Assembly: GCA_009377645.1 (NCBI GenBank)
Contig: WHTQ01000025.1
Span: 1 to 52,894, forward strand
Direction of reading: 5' to 3'
Length of the DNA: 52,894 nucleotides
Source: Micromonosporaceae bacterium
GTDB lineage: Bacteria > Actinomycetota > Actinomycetes > Mycobacteriales > Micromonosporaceae
Shown here one piece after another: positions 26,204 to 33,741 of this stretch. Position 1 is the first letter of the stretch; each line of letters starts with the position of its first letter. A model generated the notes under the pieces. The model saw only the letters and a program-made list of their open reading frames with translations. It did no database searches and was not told the origin of the DNA. The translations under genes were made by a program, and so were the position numbers.

Positions 26204-27900
26204 CGGCCCGGAGCGACCGCGCCGCCGGCCGCCGCCGCGGCGCCCGAGGTTCCCGCCGCCGGCTGGGTGGCCGGGACGCCGGTGGACAGCAGCGGCGGCG
26301 TGAACGGCTTGACCGCCGGGGTGTCGAAGGCACCGGCGGTGAGGTCCCCGTCGAACTCGCTGCCCGGGTCCGCGGCCACCGCCGCGGTGAGATCGATCAG
26401 GATCGGTGCCGCCCCCGCCAGCAGGGCCTTCACCTCCAGGAACAGGTCGCCGAACGCCTCCGACTCGACATCGATGTCCAGCCCGTCCAGCGCCGCCGCC
26501 CGGTTCGCCAACCGATCGATGTGGACCAGGATGGTGTCCGCCGCCCGGTTGAGGCTGTAGCTGGGCATCTCGTAGAAGACGCCGAACCGGTCCAGCATGG
26601 TCGCCGCCCGGCCGCGCGCCGCGGTGGACACCGGAAGCCACGCCGCCGCACCGCTGGCGGCGTTGGCGACCGCCTTGCCGAGCGCCCCGGCCAGCCGGTT
26701 CCACGGCCCGACCAGCCGGTCCTGCGCGACCTTGGAAAGGCCCGCCCGGCTGAACGTGGTCCGCTGGTGCTCCGGAGCGGTGAGCGCCAGGTAGAGCCGC
26801 ACCACGTCCCGCGGCACCTCCCGCAGGATCTCCTGGCAGGTGACGACGTTTCCCTTGCTAGTGGAGAACTTCTCGCTCTCCAGCTCGTAAAACTCGTTGT
26901 TGATAATCCACTCTGGTCGGATGTACCCGTCCCCGTGGGCCATCAGCATCGCCAGGTGCGGGAAGCAGAAGAAGAACGCGTTGTCGAAGCCGAGGAAGTG
27001 CACCATCCGCCGGTTCTCCTCAACCCGCCACAGCGCGGCGGGCGGGAGCTGCGGGCCGGTGCGCTGACCGGCCGCGTACGAGGTGGTGTACATCCCGGCC
27101 GGGATCAGCTCCAGCCAGGCGTTGAGCACCTGCCCCGGGGTCTCCGGGAACGGCGCCGGCATCCCCCAGTCGAGCGGGTAGGTGATCGGGACGTCCGGCA
27201 GCGGGCGGTCCAGCACCTCCCGGATCATCTGCGCCAGGTGCGGCCGCCAGTACGGCATCCAGGCCTCGTGGTACGCGGTCAGCCGGTCCCGGTGCTCCTC
27301 CAGCGGCAGCACCAGAATGTTCGCCTCCCGGTAGCCGGGCTTCTGCGCCGGGTCGAGCGTGTAGTGCGGGTCGATCAGCTGGTCGAAGTTGTTCGGGTGG
27401 TTGCAGGTCTCGCACAGGCCACCCCGACAGACGGTCAGGCAGACCGGGCAGTCCCCCTCCACCAGACCCTCCACCAGGAACTCCCCGGTCCGCTCCAGAT
27501 AGGGCAGTCGGACCGTCTTGCGCCGGAACGTGCCGGCCGCGTGCAGCCGACGGAAGTAGTCGAGTACCGTCGCCTGGTAGGTCTCGTCGAACGGGCCGAA
27601 ACCGTCCACCGAGATGCCGATCGCGCTCAGCGCCTCCTGGATCTCGGCGGTGGAGGCGCGGCACAGCTCCTCCGGGTCGATGCCGCGCCGCCGGGCGGTG
27701 GTGGTGACGAAGGTCTGGCTGTCGTCGGTGCCGGTCGAGAAGACCACGTCCCGGCCGCGCGCCCGCTGGTACCGCGCGTAGACATCGCCCGCCAGGTACG
27801 GGCCGGCAATGTGACCGAGGTGCATCCCGCCGTTCGGGGTCGGGTTCGGCCCGAGGACCAGCACCGCACGGTCGTCGGTGGCCGGCCGGGGCGGGGTCAT
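26200..27900 (-). CDS. Methionyl-tRNA-synthetase-like enzyme, probable hydrazine-forming ligase
   Basis: A 566-residue class I synthetase fold. The HIGH motif is HLGH at 27-30, the KMSKS equivalent is FSTSK at 345-349, and a zinc knuckle uses Cys151, 154, 163 and 166. It resembles MetRS over the catalytic domain but ends in a divergent helical region and a low-complexity Ala/Gly tail. Characterised homologues fused to a cupin couple N6-hydroxylysine to another amino acid through aminoacyl-ester chemistry. Here the cupin is a separate gene with an ATGA overlap. A second housekeeping MetRS elsewhere is expected. Resistance by duplicate MetRS is a less likely explanation. Confidence 0.88.
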   Translation of the reverse strand: MTPPRPATDDRAVLVLGPNPTPNGGMHLGHIAGPYLAGDVYARYQRARGRDVVFSTGTDDSQTFVTTTARRRGIDPEELCRASTAEIQEALSAIGISVDGFGPFDETYQATVLDYFRRLHAAGTFRRKTVRLPYLERTGEFLVEGLVEGDCPVCLTVCRGGLCETCNHPNNFDQLIDPHYTLDPAQKPGYREANILVLPLEEHRDRLTAYHEAWMPYWRPHLAQMIREVLDRPLPDVPITYPLDWGMPAPFPETPGQVLNAWLELIPAGMYTTSYAAGQRTGPQLPPAALWRVEENRRMVHFLGFDNAFFFCFPHLAMLMAHGDGYIRPEWIINNEFYELESEKFSTSKGNVVTCQEILREVPRDVVRLYLALTAPEHQRTTFSRAGLSKVAQDRLVGPWNRLAGALGKAVANAASGAAAWLPVSTAARGRAATMLDRFGVFYEMPSYSLNRAADTILVHIDRLANRAAALDGLDIDVESEAFGDLFLEVKALLAGAAPILIDLTAAVAADPGSEFDGDLTAGAFDTPAVKPFTPPLLSTGVPATQPAAGTSGAAAAAGGAVAPGR

Positions 27901-28274
27901 GCCGTGGCCCCGACCCGGTCCCGGGAGATGAACCGCTGGGCCATCTCCTGGTCCCACCAGACACTGTAGAACTCGAAGTCCTGGTCGGTGTCGTTCAGGA
28001 CGTGGTGCTGCCGCCCCGGCCGGAAGTACGCGACGTCACCGGCCCGGAACGGGGTCAGCTCGTCGTCGCACTCGATCACCGCCTCGCCGCTGACCGCGAC
28101 GAAGATCTCGTGCTCGTGATGGGAGTGCAGGACGGAGTGGGTGCCGGCCCGGACCACCGCCCAGGCCGCCTCGAACGGGGAGTTCAGCACCTCCCACGGC
28201 TGGAGCCGCTGTGCGTCCACCCCGTACTCGGGTTGGAGATTGTCCCGGTCCAGCCGGACGACGTCTAGTGACAT
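27897..28274 (-). CDS. Stand-alone cupin partner of the MetRS-like enzyme
   Basis: A 125-residue single-domain cupin with both canonical motifs intact. Motif 1 has Gly44, His50, His52, Glu56 and Gly63; motif 2 has Pro86, Gly87, His90 and Asn94. It should bind one divalent metal. In known systems the cupin half of the fusion rearranges the ester intermediate to the N-N bonded product. Its stop overlaps the MetRS-like ATG. GGGAGGTAG before its ATG contains the stop of the PP-loop gene, so all three are translated together. Confidence 0.9.
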   Translation of the reverse strand: MSLDVVRLDRDNLQPEYGVDAQRLQPWEVLNSPFEAAWAVVRAGTHSVLHSHHEHEIFVAVSGEAVIECDDELTPFRAGDVAYFRPGRQHHVLNDTDQDFEFYSVWWDQEMAQRFISRDRVGATA

Positions 28275-28276
28275 GG

Positions 28277-29785
28277 CTACCTCCCAGAAATCTGCTCGAG
28301 AGTGCTCGGACCATCCTTTGTGTGCCGGGTGCGGATGGTCGCCTTGTGCGGGTCGCCGACCAGCACTGTTTCGATGACGTCCGTCCCGGCCTGCCCGGGC
28401 GTGCGCAGCGAGCTGCGGTAGAGCACCCGCAGCTGGGCCAGCTCCAACCCGCTGATCCGTTCCAGCTCGGCGGCCAGCTCCCCGGCCGGCTCCGACTCGT
28501 CGGCCAGCAGGGCGTGGATCTCCACGGCCCGGCCGAGCAGCCCCGGGTGCTCTCGCTGCAGGAACTCCGCCAGCCCTGACCCATTGCCGGCGAACGGCGA
28601 GAACGCCATGCAGACCAGCTGCTCCTCGGTCAGCCCGAAGGTCTCGCGAGCGTAGTCGTCGGCCGCGCCCCGCATCCGGGACACCGCCCCCGGCCCCTCG
28701 TACCGGGCCCGCATCAGCTCCACCAGGTCGGGCGGGAAGTCCTTCCTACGCATCAGCCCGAGCGCGAACTCGACGTACTCGGCCATCCCTTCGGCGTACG
28801 AGCGGCCGAACACCCGCTCGCACTTGAGTGCCCGCAGGTGCGCCATCAGCGCCGGGTTGCCGCAGTCCGACTCGGTGAAGCTGAACGCGAGGTCGTCGAA
28901 CGTGAAGCCCAGGAAGCCGGTCAGCAGCTCCAGATGGTCGCCGGCGGCGTACTGGGTGTCCGCGTAGATCGAGAAGAACTGCAGCCGGTCCGGCACGTCC
29001 GAGGAGACCCGCCGCTGCTCGATCACGTCGGCGGCGGCTCCCGGGCCGTGGATGTCGGTGAAGTAGACCTGTGACAGCCGGTCGATGTGGGACAGCAGCC
29101 GCCCGACCCCGTTGCCCTGACTCGGCTTGGTGGGCGGGGCCAGCCGGCGGGCCAGCCGGCCCACCCAGAGCGCGTACTGGCGCTGCTCCTGCTGCGAGTC
29201 GCCGGTGATGAACACGTCGGCGCCGTCGCCGTACGAGGCGGCCAGGCCGAACGAGTTGACCACGCTCAGGTTGCAGGCGTTGCAGAAGGTGGGGCGGCCG
29301 TCGGCGAACGTGCGGTGGCCGGTCATCAGGATGTCCAGCCGGTTGCGCCGGATCACGTGGTCCCGCTGCGGCGCGTCCACGTCGAACGGCGCCACCTCGT
29401 TCCCGTCCACCAGCAGCAGCTCGCAGTCCGGGTCGGCGTCGAGCCGGAGCGCCGCGTACGCCCGATCGACGTTTACCAGGACGGCCCGCGGCATGCCGGC
29501 GTGCCGGTTCGTGACCACCCTCATCCGGAAGGTGCTGCCGTTGACCCGGTCCAGGATGAGCTGCATGGCGCGGACGAACGCCAGCGCGTACGCGCTGTCC
29601 TTGCCGCCGCCGAACGCCACCAGCACCAGGTTGCGGGCCAGCTCCTCGCGATCCGGCAGGGCTTCCTGCAGCCGGACGCTGCACCGCAGCGCCGCCGCCA
29701 GGTTGGCCGCCGGCATCGCCCTCCGCAGCGCCAGGTAGGCCGCCTCGCGTACCCCGGCTGCCCCAGCCCGATCCAGCATGACCAT
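28277..29785 (-). CDS. PP-loop (adenine nucleotide alpha-hydrolase-like) ATPase
   Basis: A 502-residue protein. Residues 53-68 (LVLVAFGGGKDSAYAL) form the PP-loop used by asparagine synthetase, ThiI and tRNA-modifying enzymes to adenylate a carbonyl or carboxyl. A CNACN pair near 168 could bind zinc, and GDSQQEQRQYALW is near 197. No glutamine-amidotransferase domain is present, so it is not a normal asparagine synthetase. First gene of the long minus-strand operon driven by the 29852-29825 promoter. The ATG at 29785 after GGGAGG is chosen over a second ATG at 29779. Likely a carboxylate-activating step. Confidence 0.8.
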   Translation of the reverse strand: MVMLDRAGAAGVREAAYLALRRAMPAANLAAALRCSVRLQEALPDREELARNLVLVAFGGGKDSAYALAFVRAMQLILDRVNGSTFRMRVVTNRHAGMPRAVLVNVDRAYAALRLDADPDCELLLVDGNEVAPFDVDAPQRDHVIRRNRLDILMTGHRTFADGRPTFCNACNLSVVNSFGLAASYGDGADVFITGDSQQEQRQYALWVGRLARRLAPPTKPSQGNGVGRLLSHIDRLSQVYFTDIHGPGAAADVIEQRRVSSDVPDRLQFFSIYADTQYAAGDHLELLTGFLGFTFDDLAFSFTESDCGNPALMAHLRALKCERVFGRSYAEGMAEYVEFALGLMRRKDFPPDLVELMRARYEGPGAVSRMRGAADDYARETFGLTEEQLVCMAFSPFAGNGSGLAEFLQREHPGLLGRAVEIHALLADESEPAGELAAELERISGLELAQLRVLYRSSLRTPGQAGTDVIETVLVGDPHKATIRTRHTKDGPSTLEQISGR

Positions 29786-29824
29786 CCGGCCTCCCTCGGC
29801 TGCGCTGAGCACCTCCAACCGGTT

Positions 29825-29852
29825 AGAGCCGGTGTGACCCGGTCGGTGATAC
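29825..29852 (-). promoter_or_regulatory. Cluster promoter GTATCA-N17-GCTCT driving the 29785-21240 operon
   Basis: Read on the minus strand, GTATCA (29852-29847) and GCTCT (29829-29825) are separated by 17 bases, ending 40 bases before the PP-loop ATG. It is divergent from the near-identical element for the glmE-like gene, whose GTATCA starts 20 bases away. Confidence 0.7.
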
Positions 29853-29871
29853 AGCCCGGTGCCCGGTGGCG

Positions 29872-29899
29872 GTATCAAAACCGGGTCGCCGCGCCCTCT
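29872..29899 (+). promoter_or_regulatory. Cluster promoter GTATCA-N17-CCTCT for the glmE-like gene, probably leaderless
   Basis: GTATCA at 29872-29877 and CCTCT at 29895-29899. The ATG at 29907 comes seven bases after the second box, the place where transcription would begin, and no Shine-Dalgarno is visible. The region is duplicated upstream of the glmS-like gene (16437-16500). Confidence 0.72.
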
Positions 29900-29906
29900 G
29901 TTTGGC

Positions 29907-31313
29907 ATGGACCACCCGGCCACCGCCGTCCGCGTCGACCTCGGCTCCACCCGGTCCTTCGGCGGATTCATCGCACGCGCCCACCAGGCCGGAACCCTCG
30001 TGGTCCAGCCGCGCATGGGGATGAGCAGCCCGCGCACCATGCGGGCTGGTCTGCTCGCCACCCGGCGCGCCGACGCGACCACGGTGGGGACGATCACGCT
30101 GGACAGCTACACCCGGATGGGCGAGCACGTGGACGCGCGCGCGGCGGTGGCGGCCGGGATCGAGCTGAACGGGTATCCGATCGTGGCGCACGACCTGGCG
30201 ACCACCCGCGCCGTGCTGGCCGGAGTTGCCGGGCCCGACTTCCCGGTCCAGGTAAGGCACGGTTCGCCCGGTCCGGAGCGGATCTTCGAGGCGCTGATCG
30301 AGGCCGGGCTGCACGCCACCGAGGGCGGGCCGGTGTCGTACTGCCTGCCCTACAGCCGGGCTCCGCTGGCGGACTCGGTACGCAGCTGGGCGCGCTGCTG
30401 CGAGCTGCTGGCGGGCCTGCGCCAGACCGGGGTCGAGCCGCACCTGGAGAGCTTCGGCGGGTGCATGATGGGTCAGCTCTGCCCGCCCAGCCTGCTGGTC
30501 GCGATCAGCGTGCTGGAGTGCCTGTTCTTCCGCCAGCACGGCCTGCGGAGCGTCTCGTTGAGCTACGCCCAGCAGACCAACCCGGACCAGGACCGGGAGG
30601 CGGTGCGGGCGTTGCGGCGGCTGGCCGCCGAGCGGATGCCGGACGTCGAGTCTCATGTTGTTATCTATGCCTACATGGGGATGTATCCGCAGGTGGCCGA
30701 TGGCGCCGCGCAGCTGCTGGCCGACGCCGCCGCGCTGACGGTCCAGACCGGGGCGGCCCGGTTGATCGTGAAGACGGTCGCCGAGGCGCACCGGATCCCG
30801 TCCATCGCCGACAACGTCGCCGCGCTGGAGACCGCCGCCGCCGTGGCGGTGGAGCCCCGCCCGGTGGCGGCCGGCGAGGTCCCGGACACCGGCATCTACC
30901 AGCAGGCGCGGGCGCTGGTCGACGCGGTGGTCGAGCTGCGGGCGGATCTCGGTCAGGCGCTGGTGGACGCGTTCCGGCTGGGTTACCTCGATATCCCGTA
31001 CTGCCTGCATCCGGACAACGCCGGCCGGACCCGCAGCTACCTCGACGGCACCGGCCGGCTGCACTGGTCCCGGACCGGGTCGCTGCCGATCGGCGGGATG
31101 GTCCGGCCATCCGGGTCCGCCGAGCTCACCGCGGCCGAGCTGCTCGCCTCGCTGTCCTACGTCCAGCGCAAGTACGACAACGCCAGCCGGCCGCGAGAGC
31201 CCAAGGAGCGACATAGATGGCCCAGACCCAGCCCACCCGCCCCGCCGGCCCCCACCGGACGCCAGCCAGCCCGCGCGAGCACCTCTCCTCGCCCGTCACC
31301 AGGTCAGCGCTGA
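29907..31313 (+). CDS. Glutamate (methylaspartate) mutase catalytic subunit-like protein
   Basis: A 468-residue TIM-barrel mutase like MutE/GlmE, which with cobalamin rearranges L-glutamate to 3-methylaspartate. By alignment to the Clostridium enzyme as I remember it, the three arginines that grip the substrate are kept in QPRMG, SYTRMG and VRHGS, and the catalytic Glu and Tyr in TEGG and LPYS. This argues for a glutamate-like dicarboxylate substrate. Its partner is the B12 subunit at 16551. The C-terminus runs 97 bases into the next gene with a Pro/Arg-rich tail unlike the family, either a true overlap or a frameshift. Confidence 0.87.
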   Translation: MDHPATAVRVDLGSTRSFGGFIARAHQAGTLVVQPRMGMSSPRTMRAGLLATRRADATTVGTITLDSYTRMGEHVDARAAVAAGIELNGYPIVAHDLATTRAVLAGVAGPDFPVQVRHGSPGPERIFEALIEAGLHATEGGPVSYCLPYSRAPLADSVRSWARCCELLAGLRQTGVEPHLESFGGCMMGQLCPPSLLVAISVLECLFFRQHGLRSVSLSYAQQTNPDQDREAVRALRRLAAERMPDVESHVVIYAYMGMYPQVADGAAQLLADAAALTVQTGAARLIVKTVAEAHRIPSIADNVAALETAAAVAVEPRPVAAGEVPDTGIYQQARALVDAVVELRADLGQALVDAFRLGYLDIPYCLHPDNAGRTRSYLDGTGRLHWSRTGSLPIGGMVRPSGSAELTAAELLASLSYVQRKYDNASRPREPKERHRWPRPSPPAPPAPTGRQPARASTSPRPSPGQR

Positions 31314-32230
31314 CGATCCAGCACCGGATGCTGGTCGCGGCCCGCGAGTTCCTGGATGGTGAGGGCTTCACCGAGCTGGTCGCGCCGGTCATCGGTCCAG
31401 TCACCGATCCCGGCGCGCGGGGCGCCAAGCAGGTCGACGTGGACTACTACGGCCACCGCTACAAGCTGATGACCAGCGCGATCCTCTACAAGCAGGCGGC
31501 GCTGGCGGCGTTCGACCGGATCTTCTACATCGCCCCGAACGTGCGCCTCGAGCCGCTGGAGACCGCGTCGACCAACCGGCATCTGGCCGAGTTCCACCAG
31601 ATCGACGTCGAGATGGCCGGCGCGTCCCGGGAAGCGATCATGCAGCTGGCCGAACGGCTGGTCGGACACGTGGTGCGGCAGGTGGTCGCGCAGCTGCCCG
31701 GCGAGCTGGCGAGCCTCGGCCGGGACACCAGCATGTTCGCCGAGCTGCTGTCGCAGCCGTTCGGGCAGCGGTCCCACGCCGACGCGGTGGCTGACCTGCG
31801 GGGGCAGGGACATGACCAGAGTCCGGACGCCGAGATCGATTGGGCCGGGGAGGCGATGCTGTCGCGCAAGGCGAGCCGGCCGTTCTTCGTCACCGACTAC
31901 CCCAAGGGTTCCCGCGGGTTCTACGACCGGGAGAGCCGCGAGCGGCCAGGGTTCCTGCGCAACTTCGACCTGATCGCGCCCGAGGGGTACGGCGAGCTGA
32001 GCAGCGGGAGCGAGCGGGAGCACGACTACGCCACCATCGTGGCGAGGATCCGGGAGACCGGGGAGAACCCTGCCAAGTACGGCTGGTATCTGCAGATGGT
32101 CCGGGAGGGGATCCCGGACAGCGCCGGCTTCGGCATCGGGCTGGAGCGGTTCACGCGCTACGTTGCCGGTCTCGACTCGGTGTGGCAGGCCAGCGCGTAC
32201 CCCAAGGTCCCCGGAGTGGCACTGCCATGA
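31217..32230 (+). CDS. AsnRS-like class II synthetase core without anticodon domain
   Basis: A 337-residue paralogue of the asparaginyl/lysyl-tRNA synthetase catalytic domain. Motif 2-like LAEFHQIDVEMA is near 128, FFVTDYPKGSRGFY near 220 and SGSEREHDY near 264. Motif 3 is GFGIGLERFTRYVAG near 307. The N-terminal OB-fold anticodon domain of true AsnRS is absent; about 30 low-complexity residues precede the core. Such truncated paralogues include the archaeal AsnRS-type asparagine synthetase, so an amide-forming or amino-acid-activating role is likely. AAGGAG at 31203-31208 fixes the ATG inside the glmE-like gene. Confidence 0.85.
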   Translation: MAQTQPTRPAGPHRTPASPREHLSSPVTRSALTIQHRMLVAAREFLDGEGFTELVAPVIGPVTDPGARGAKQVDVDYYGHRYKLMTSAILYKQAALAAFDRIFYIAPNVRLEPLETASTNRHLAEFHQIDVEMAGASREAIMQLAERLVGHVVRQVVAQLPGELASLGRDTSMFAELLSQPFGQRSHADAVADLRGQGHDQSPDAEIDWAGEAMLSRKASRPFFVTDYPKGSRGFYDRESRERPGFLRNFDLIAPEGYGELSSGSEREHDYATIVARIRETGENPAKYGWYLQMVREGIPDSAGFGIGLERFTRYVAGLDSVWQASAYPKVPGVALP

Positions 32231-32277
32231 GCGAGGGTCGCCAGCGAGGCGGAGCGCAGCGGGAGTTGCTGCCATGA
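32227..32277 (+). repeat. Repeat element forming a 16-codon linker ORF (copy 2)
   Basis: The ORF MSEGRQRGGAQRELLP is joined to the AsnRS-like stop and to the FMN-protein start by ATGA overlaps at each end. Its core at 32242-32262 is identical to 8275-8295 in the left-flank operon, but this copy lacks the outer inverted repeat. Confidence 0.75.
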
Positions 32278-33632
32278 GCGAGCTGCGGGCCGACGGTTTC
32301 CCGGAGGAGGCTGTCCGGGAGCGGGCGCGCGGCGGGGCGGCGACGGCGTTCCCGGACCCGGGTGAGTACGGGCGGGTGCTGTTCGGTGCCGACCCGACCG
32401 AGTCCGCCGGCGCGGCGGCCGACCTGCTCGACCGGCTCCGGCTGGTCCCCCCGATCTTCGTCCCGCACCGGCTGGAGCGACTGATCGACCTGGCCCGGGA
32501 GCCGATGTACCGGGATGTGGAGCTCGAAACGATGGTGGGCGGCTTCCGGTCGACCCTGCCGATCTACCTGTCCGCGTTCGGTTCGACCCGGGCGACCAGC
32601 GGCGACCGGGGGCTGGCGGTCAGCCGGCAGGCCGGCCGGCTCGGGATCCCGATGGTGGTGGGCGAGAACGTGATGCCGGTCAAAGGTTACGGCCGGATCG
32701 AGGACCACGCGGAGCAGTCGATGCTGGGCCGGATCAGCACGTACGCGACGCACGCGCTGGACGGTTACGGTGGGGTGGCGATCCAGCAGAGCACCGAGGA
32801 CGCCGACGCCGAGGTGTGGAACTTGGTCTACAGTGATCCAAACGTCCAGTCGCTGCTGGAGTCGGGCCGGCTGGCCTTCGAGCTGAAGGTCGGCCAGGGC
32901 GCCAAGCCCGGCCTGGGTGGGATGACCGTGCTCGACCCGAGCACCGCTGCCCGGCTGACGGACGCGTTCATCATGGACCCGGTGTTCGGCGGCCGGGGCG
33001 ACGCGGTGCTTCGCTGCGGCAGCCCCGGCACCTTCACCGACGAGATCCTGCGGCAGCAGATCCGCTTGATGCGCAACAACTTCCCGCAGGCCCGGGTGTG
33101 GGTGAAGCTGCCGCCGGCCCGGGACGTGCGGGAGGCCGCGCTGGTGGCCTGGGAGGCCGGCGCGGACGCGGTCACCGTGGACGGAGCCGAGGGTGGCACC
33201 GGGTGGGCACCGGTAGCGTTCCTGGCACACGTCGGGCTGCCGCTGGGCGAGTGCCTGCGCCGGCTCGGCGAAGCGCGCGAGCCGAGCCAGCATCGCGGTG
33301 GCGAGGCCCGCGCGCCGGACCGGCACCGCGGCGACCGTCCCTCGTGCCTGCTGGTGTCCGGCCGGATGTGGGAGGGAGCGCGGGTCGCGAAGAGCCTGGC
33401 GCTCGGGGCGGACGCCGTCGGGCTGGGCCGGGCGGCGCTGATCGCGGTCGACACCGACGCCGAGAACGGGCTGGTCAACCTCGTCGGGTGCCTGTCGCTG
33501 GAGCTGCAGATGCTGACCAGCGCGCTCGGCAAGTACCACGTCGGACTGCTGGCTCGCGAGGATGTGTGGTCGCCGGACGAGCCGGTCCATCCCGTCCCGC
33601 ACAGCAGTTCAACTGAGTCCGTCCGCAGTTGA
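32274..33632 (+). CDS. FMN-dependent glutamate-synthase-like oxidoreductase
   Basis: A 452-residue TIM-barrel flavoprotein related to the FMN domain of glutamate synthase. Blocks are LPIYLSAFGS near 95, FELKVGQGAKPGLGG near 202, VDGAEGGTGWAP near 302 and SGRMWEGARVAKSLALGADAVGLGRAAL near 362. It lacks the glutamine amidotransferase domain and has no obvious iron-sulfur cysteine cluster. Residues about 334-356 are a Arg/His/Gly-rich insertion. Possible roles are imine reduction or oxidation of an amino-acid intermediate. Translation is coupled to the tiny repeat ORF. Its 3' end contains half of a candidate StrR-type operator. Confidence 0.82.
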   Translation: MSELRADGFPEEAVRERARGGAATAFPDPGEYGRVLFGADPTESAGAAADLLDRLRLVPPIFVPHRLERLIDLAREPMYRDVELETMVGGFRSTLPIYLSAFGSTRATSGDRGLAVSRQAGRLGIPMVVGENVMPVKGYGRIEDHAEQSMLGRISTYATHALDGYGGVAIQQSTEDADAEVWNLVYSDPNVQSLLESGRLAFELKVGQGAKPGLGGMTVLDPSTAARLTDAFIMDPVFGGRGDAVLRCGSPGTFTDEILRQQIRLMRNNFPQARVWVKLPPARDVREAALVAWEAGADAVTVDGAEGGTGWAPVAFLAHVGLPLGECLRRLGEAREPSQHRGGEARAPDRHRGDRPSCLLVSGRMWEGARVAKSLALGADAVGLGRAALIAVDTDAENGLVNLVGCLSLELQMLTSALGKYHVGLLAREDVWSPDEPVHPVPHSSSTESVRS

Positions 33633-33650
33633 ACGCGGTAGCAGTTGAAC
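33607..33650. promoter_or_regulatory. Candidate StrR-family operator before the short SARP gene
   Basis: A perfect nine-base inverted repeat, GTTCAACTG (33607-33615) and CAGTTGAAC (33626-33634), is followed by another CAGTTGAAC at 33642-33650. The StrR consensus I recall is GTTCGACTG-N11-CAGTCGAAC, so the fit is close, with a 10-base spacer and one changed base per arm. A StrR-family gene lies at 36801-37919. Confidence 0.6.
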
Positions 33651-33673
33651 GCGGCCGCCCGTACCTCCGTTCG

Positions 33674-33702
33674 TTGACGGCCGGCGCCGCTGCTTGCAGA
33701 GT
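33674..33702 (+). promoter_or_regulatory. Sigma-70-like promoter of the short SARP gene
   Basis: TTGACG (33674-33679) and CAGAGT (33697-33702) are separated by 17 bases, 40 bases before the ATG at 33742, directly downstream of the candidate StrR operator. It does not carry the GTATCA element of the biosynthetic units. Confidence 0.5.
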
Positions 33703-33741
33703 GGATCGAAGAACTCACGCACATGGCGGTCGGAGGTGACG

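Noticed and set aside
26200-27900. MetRS-like gene as a self-resistance copy of the drug target
   Set aside because: Its coupling to a cupin and a DAO-type oxidase and its divergent C-terminus fit hydrazine biosynthesis better, though a dual role is not excluded.
33262-33345. A third copy of the RQRGGAQR-type repeat inside the FMN gene (SQHRGGEAR)
   Set aside because: The amino acids look similar, but the nucleotide sequence does not share the 21-base core, so I treat it as an unrelated insertion in the protein.
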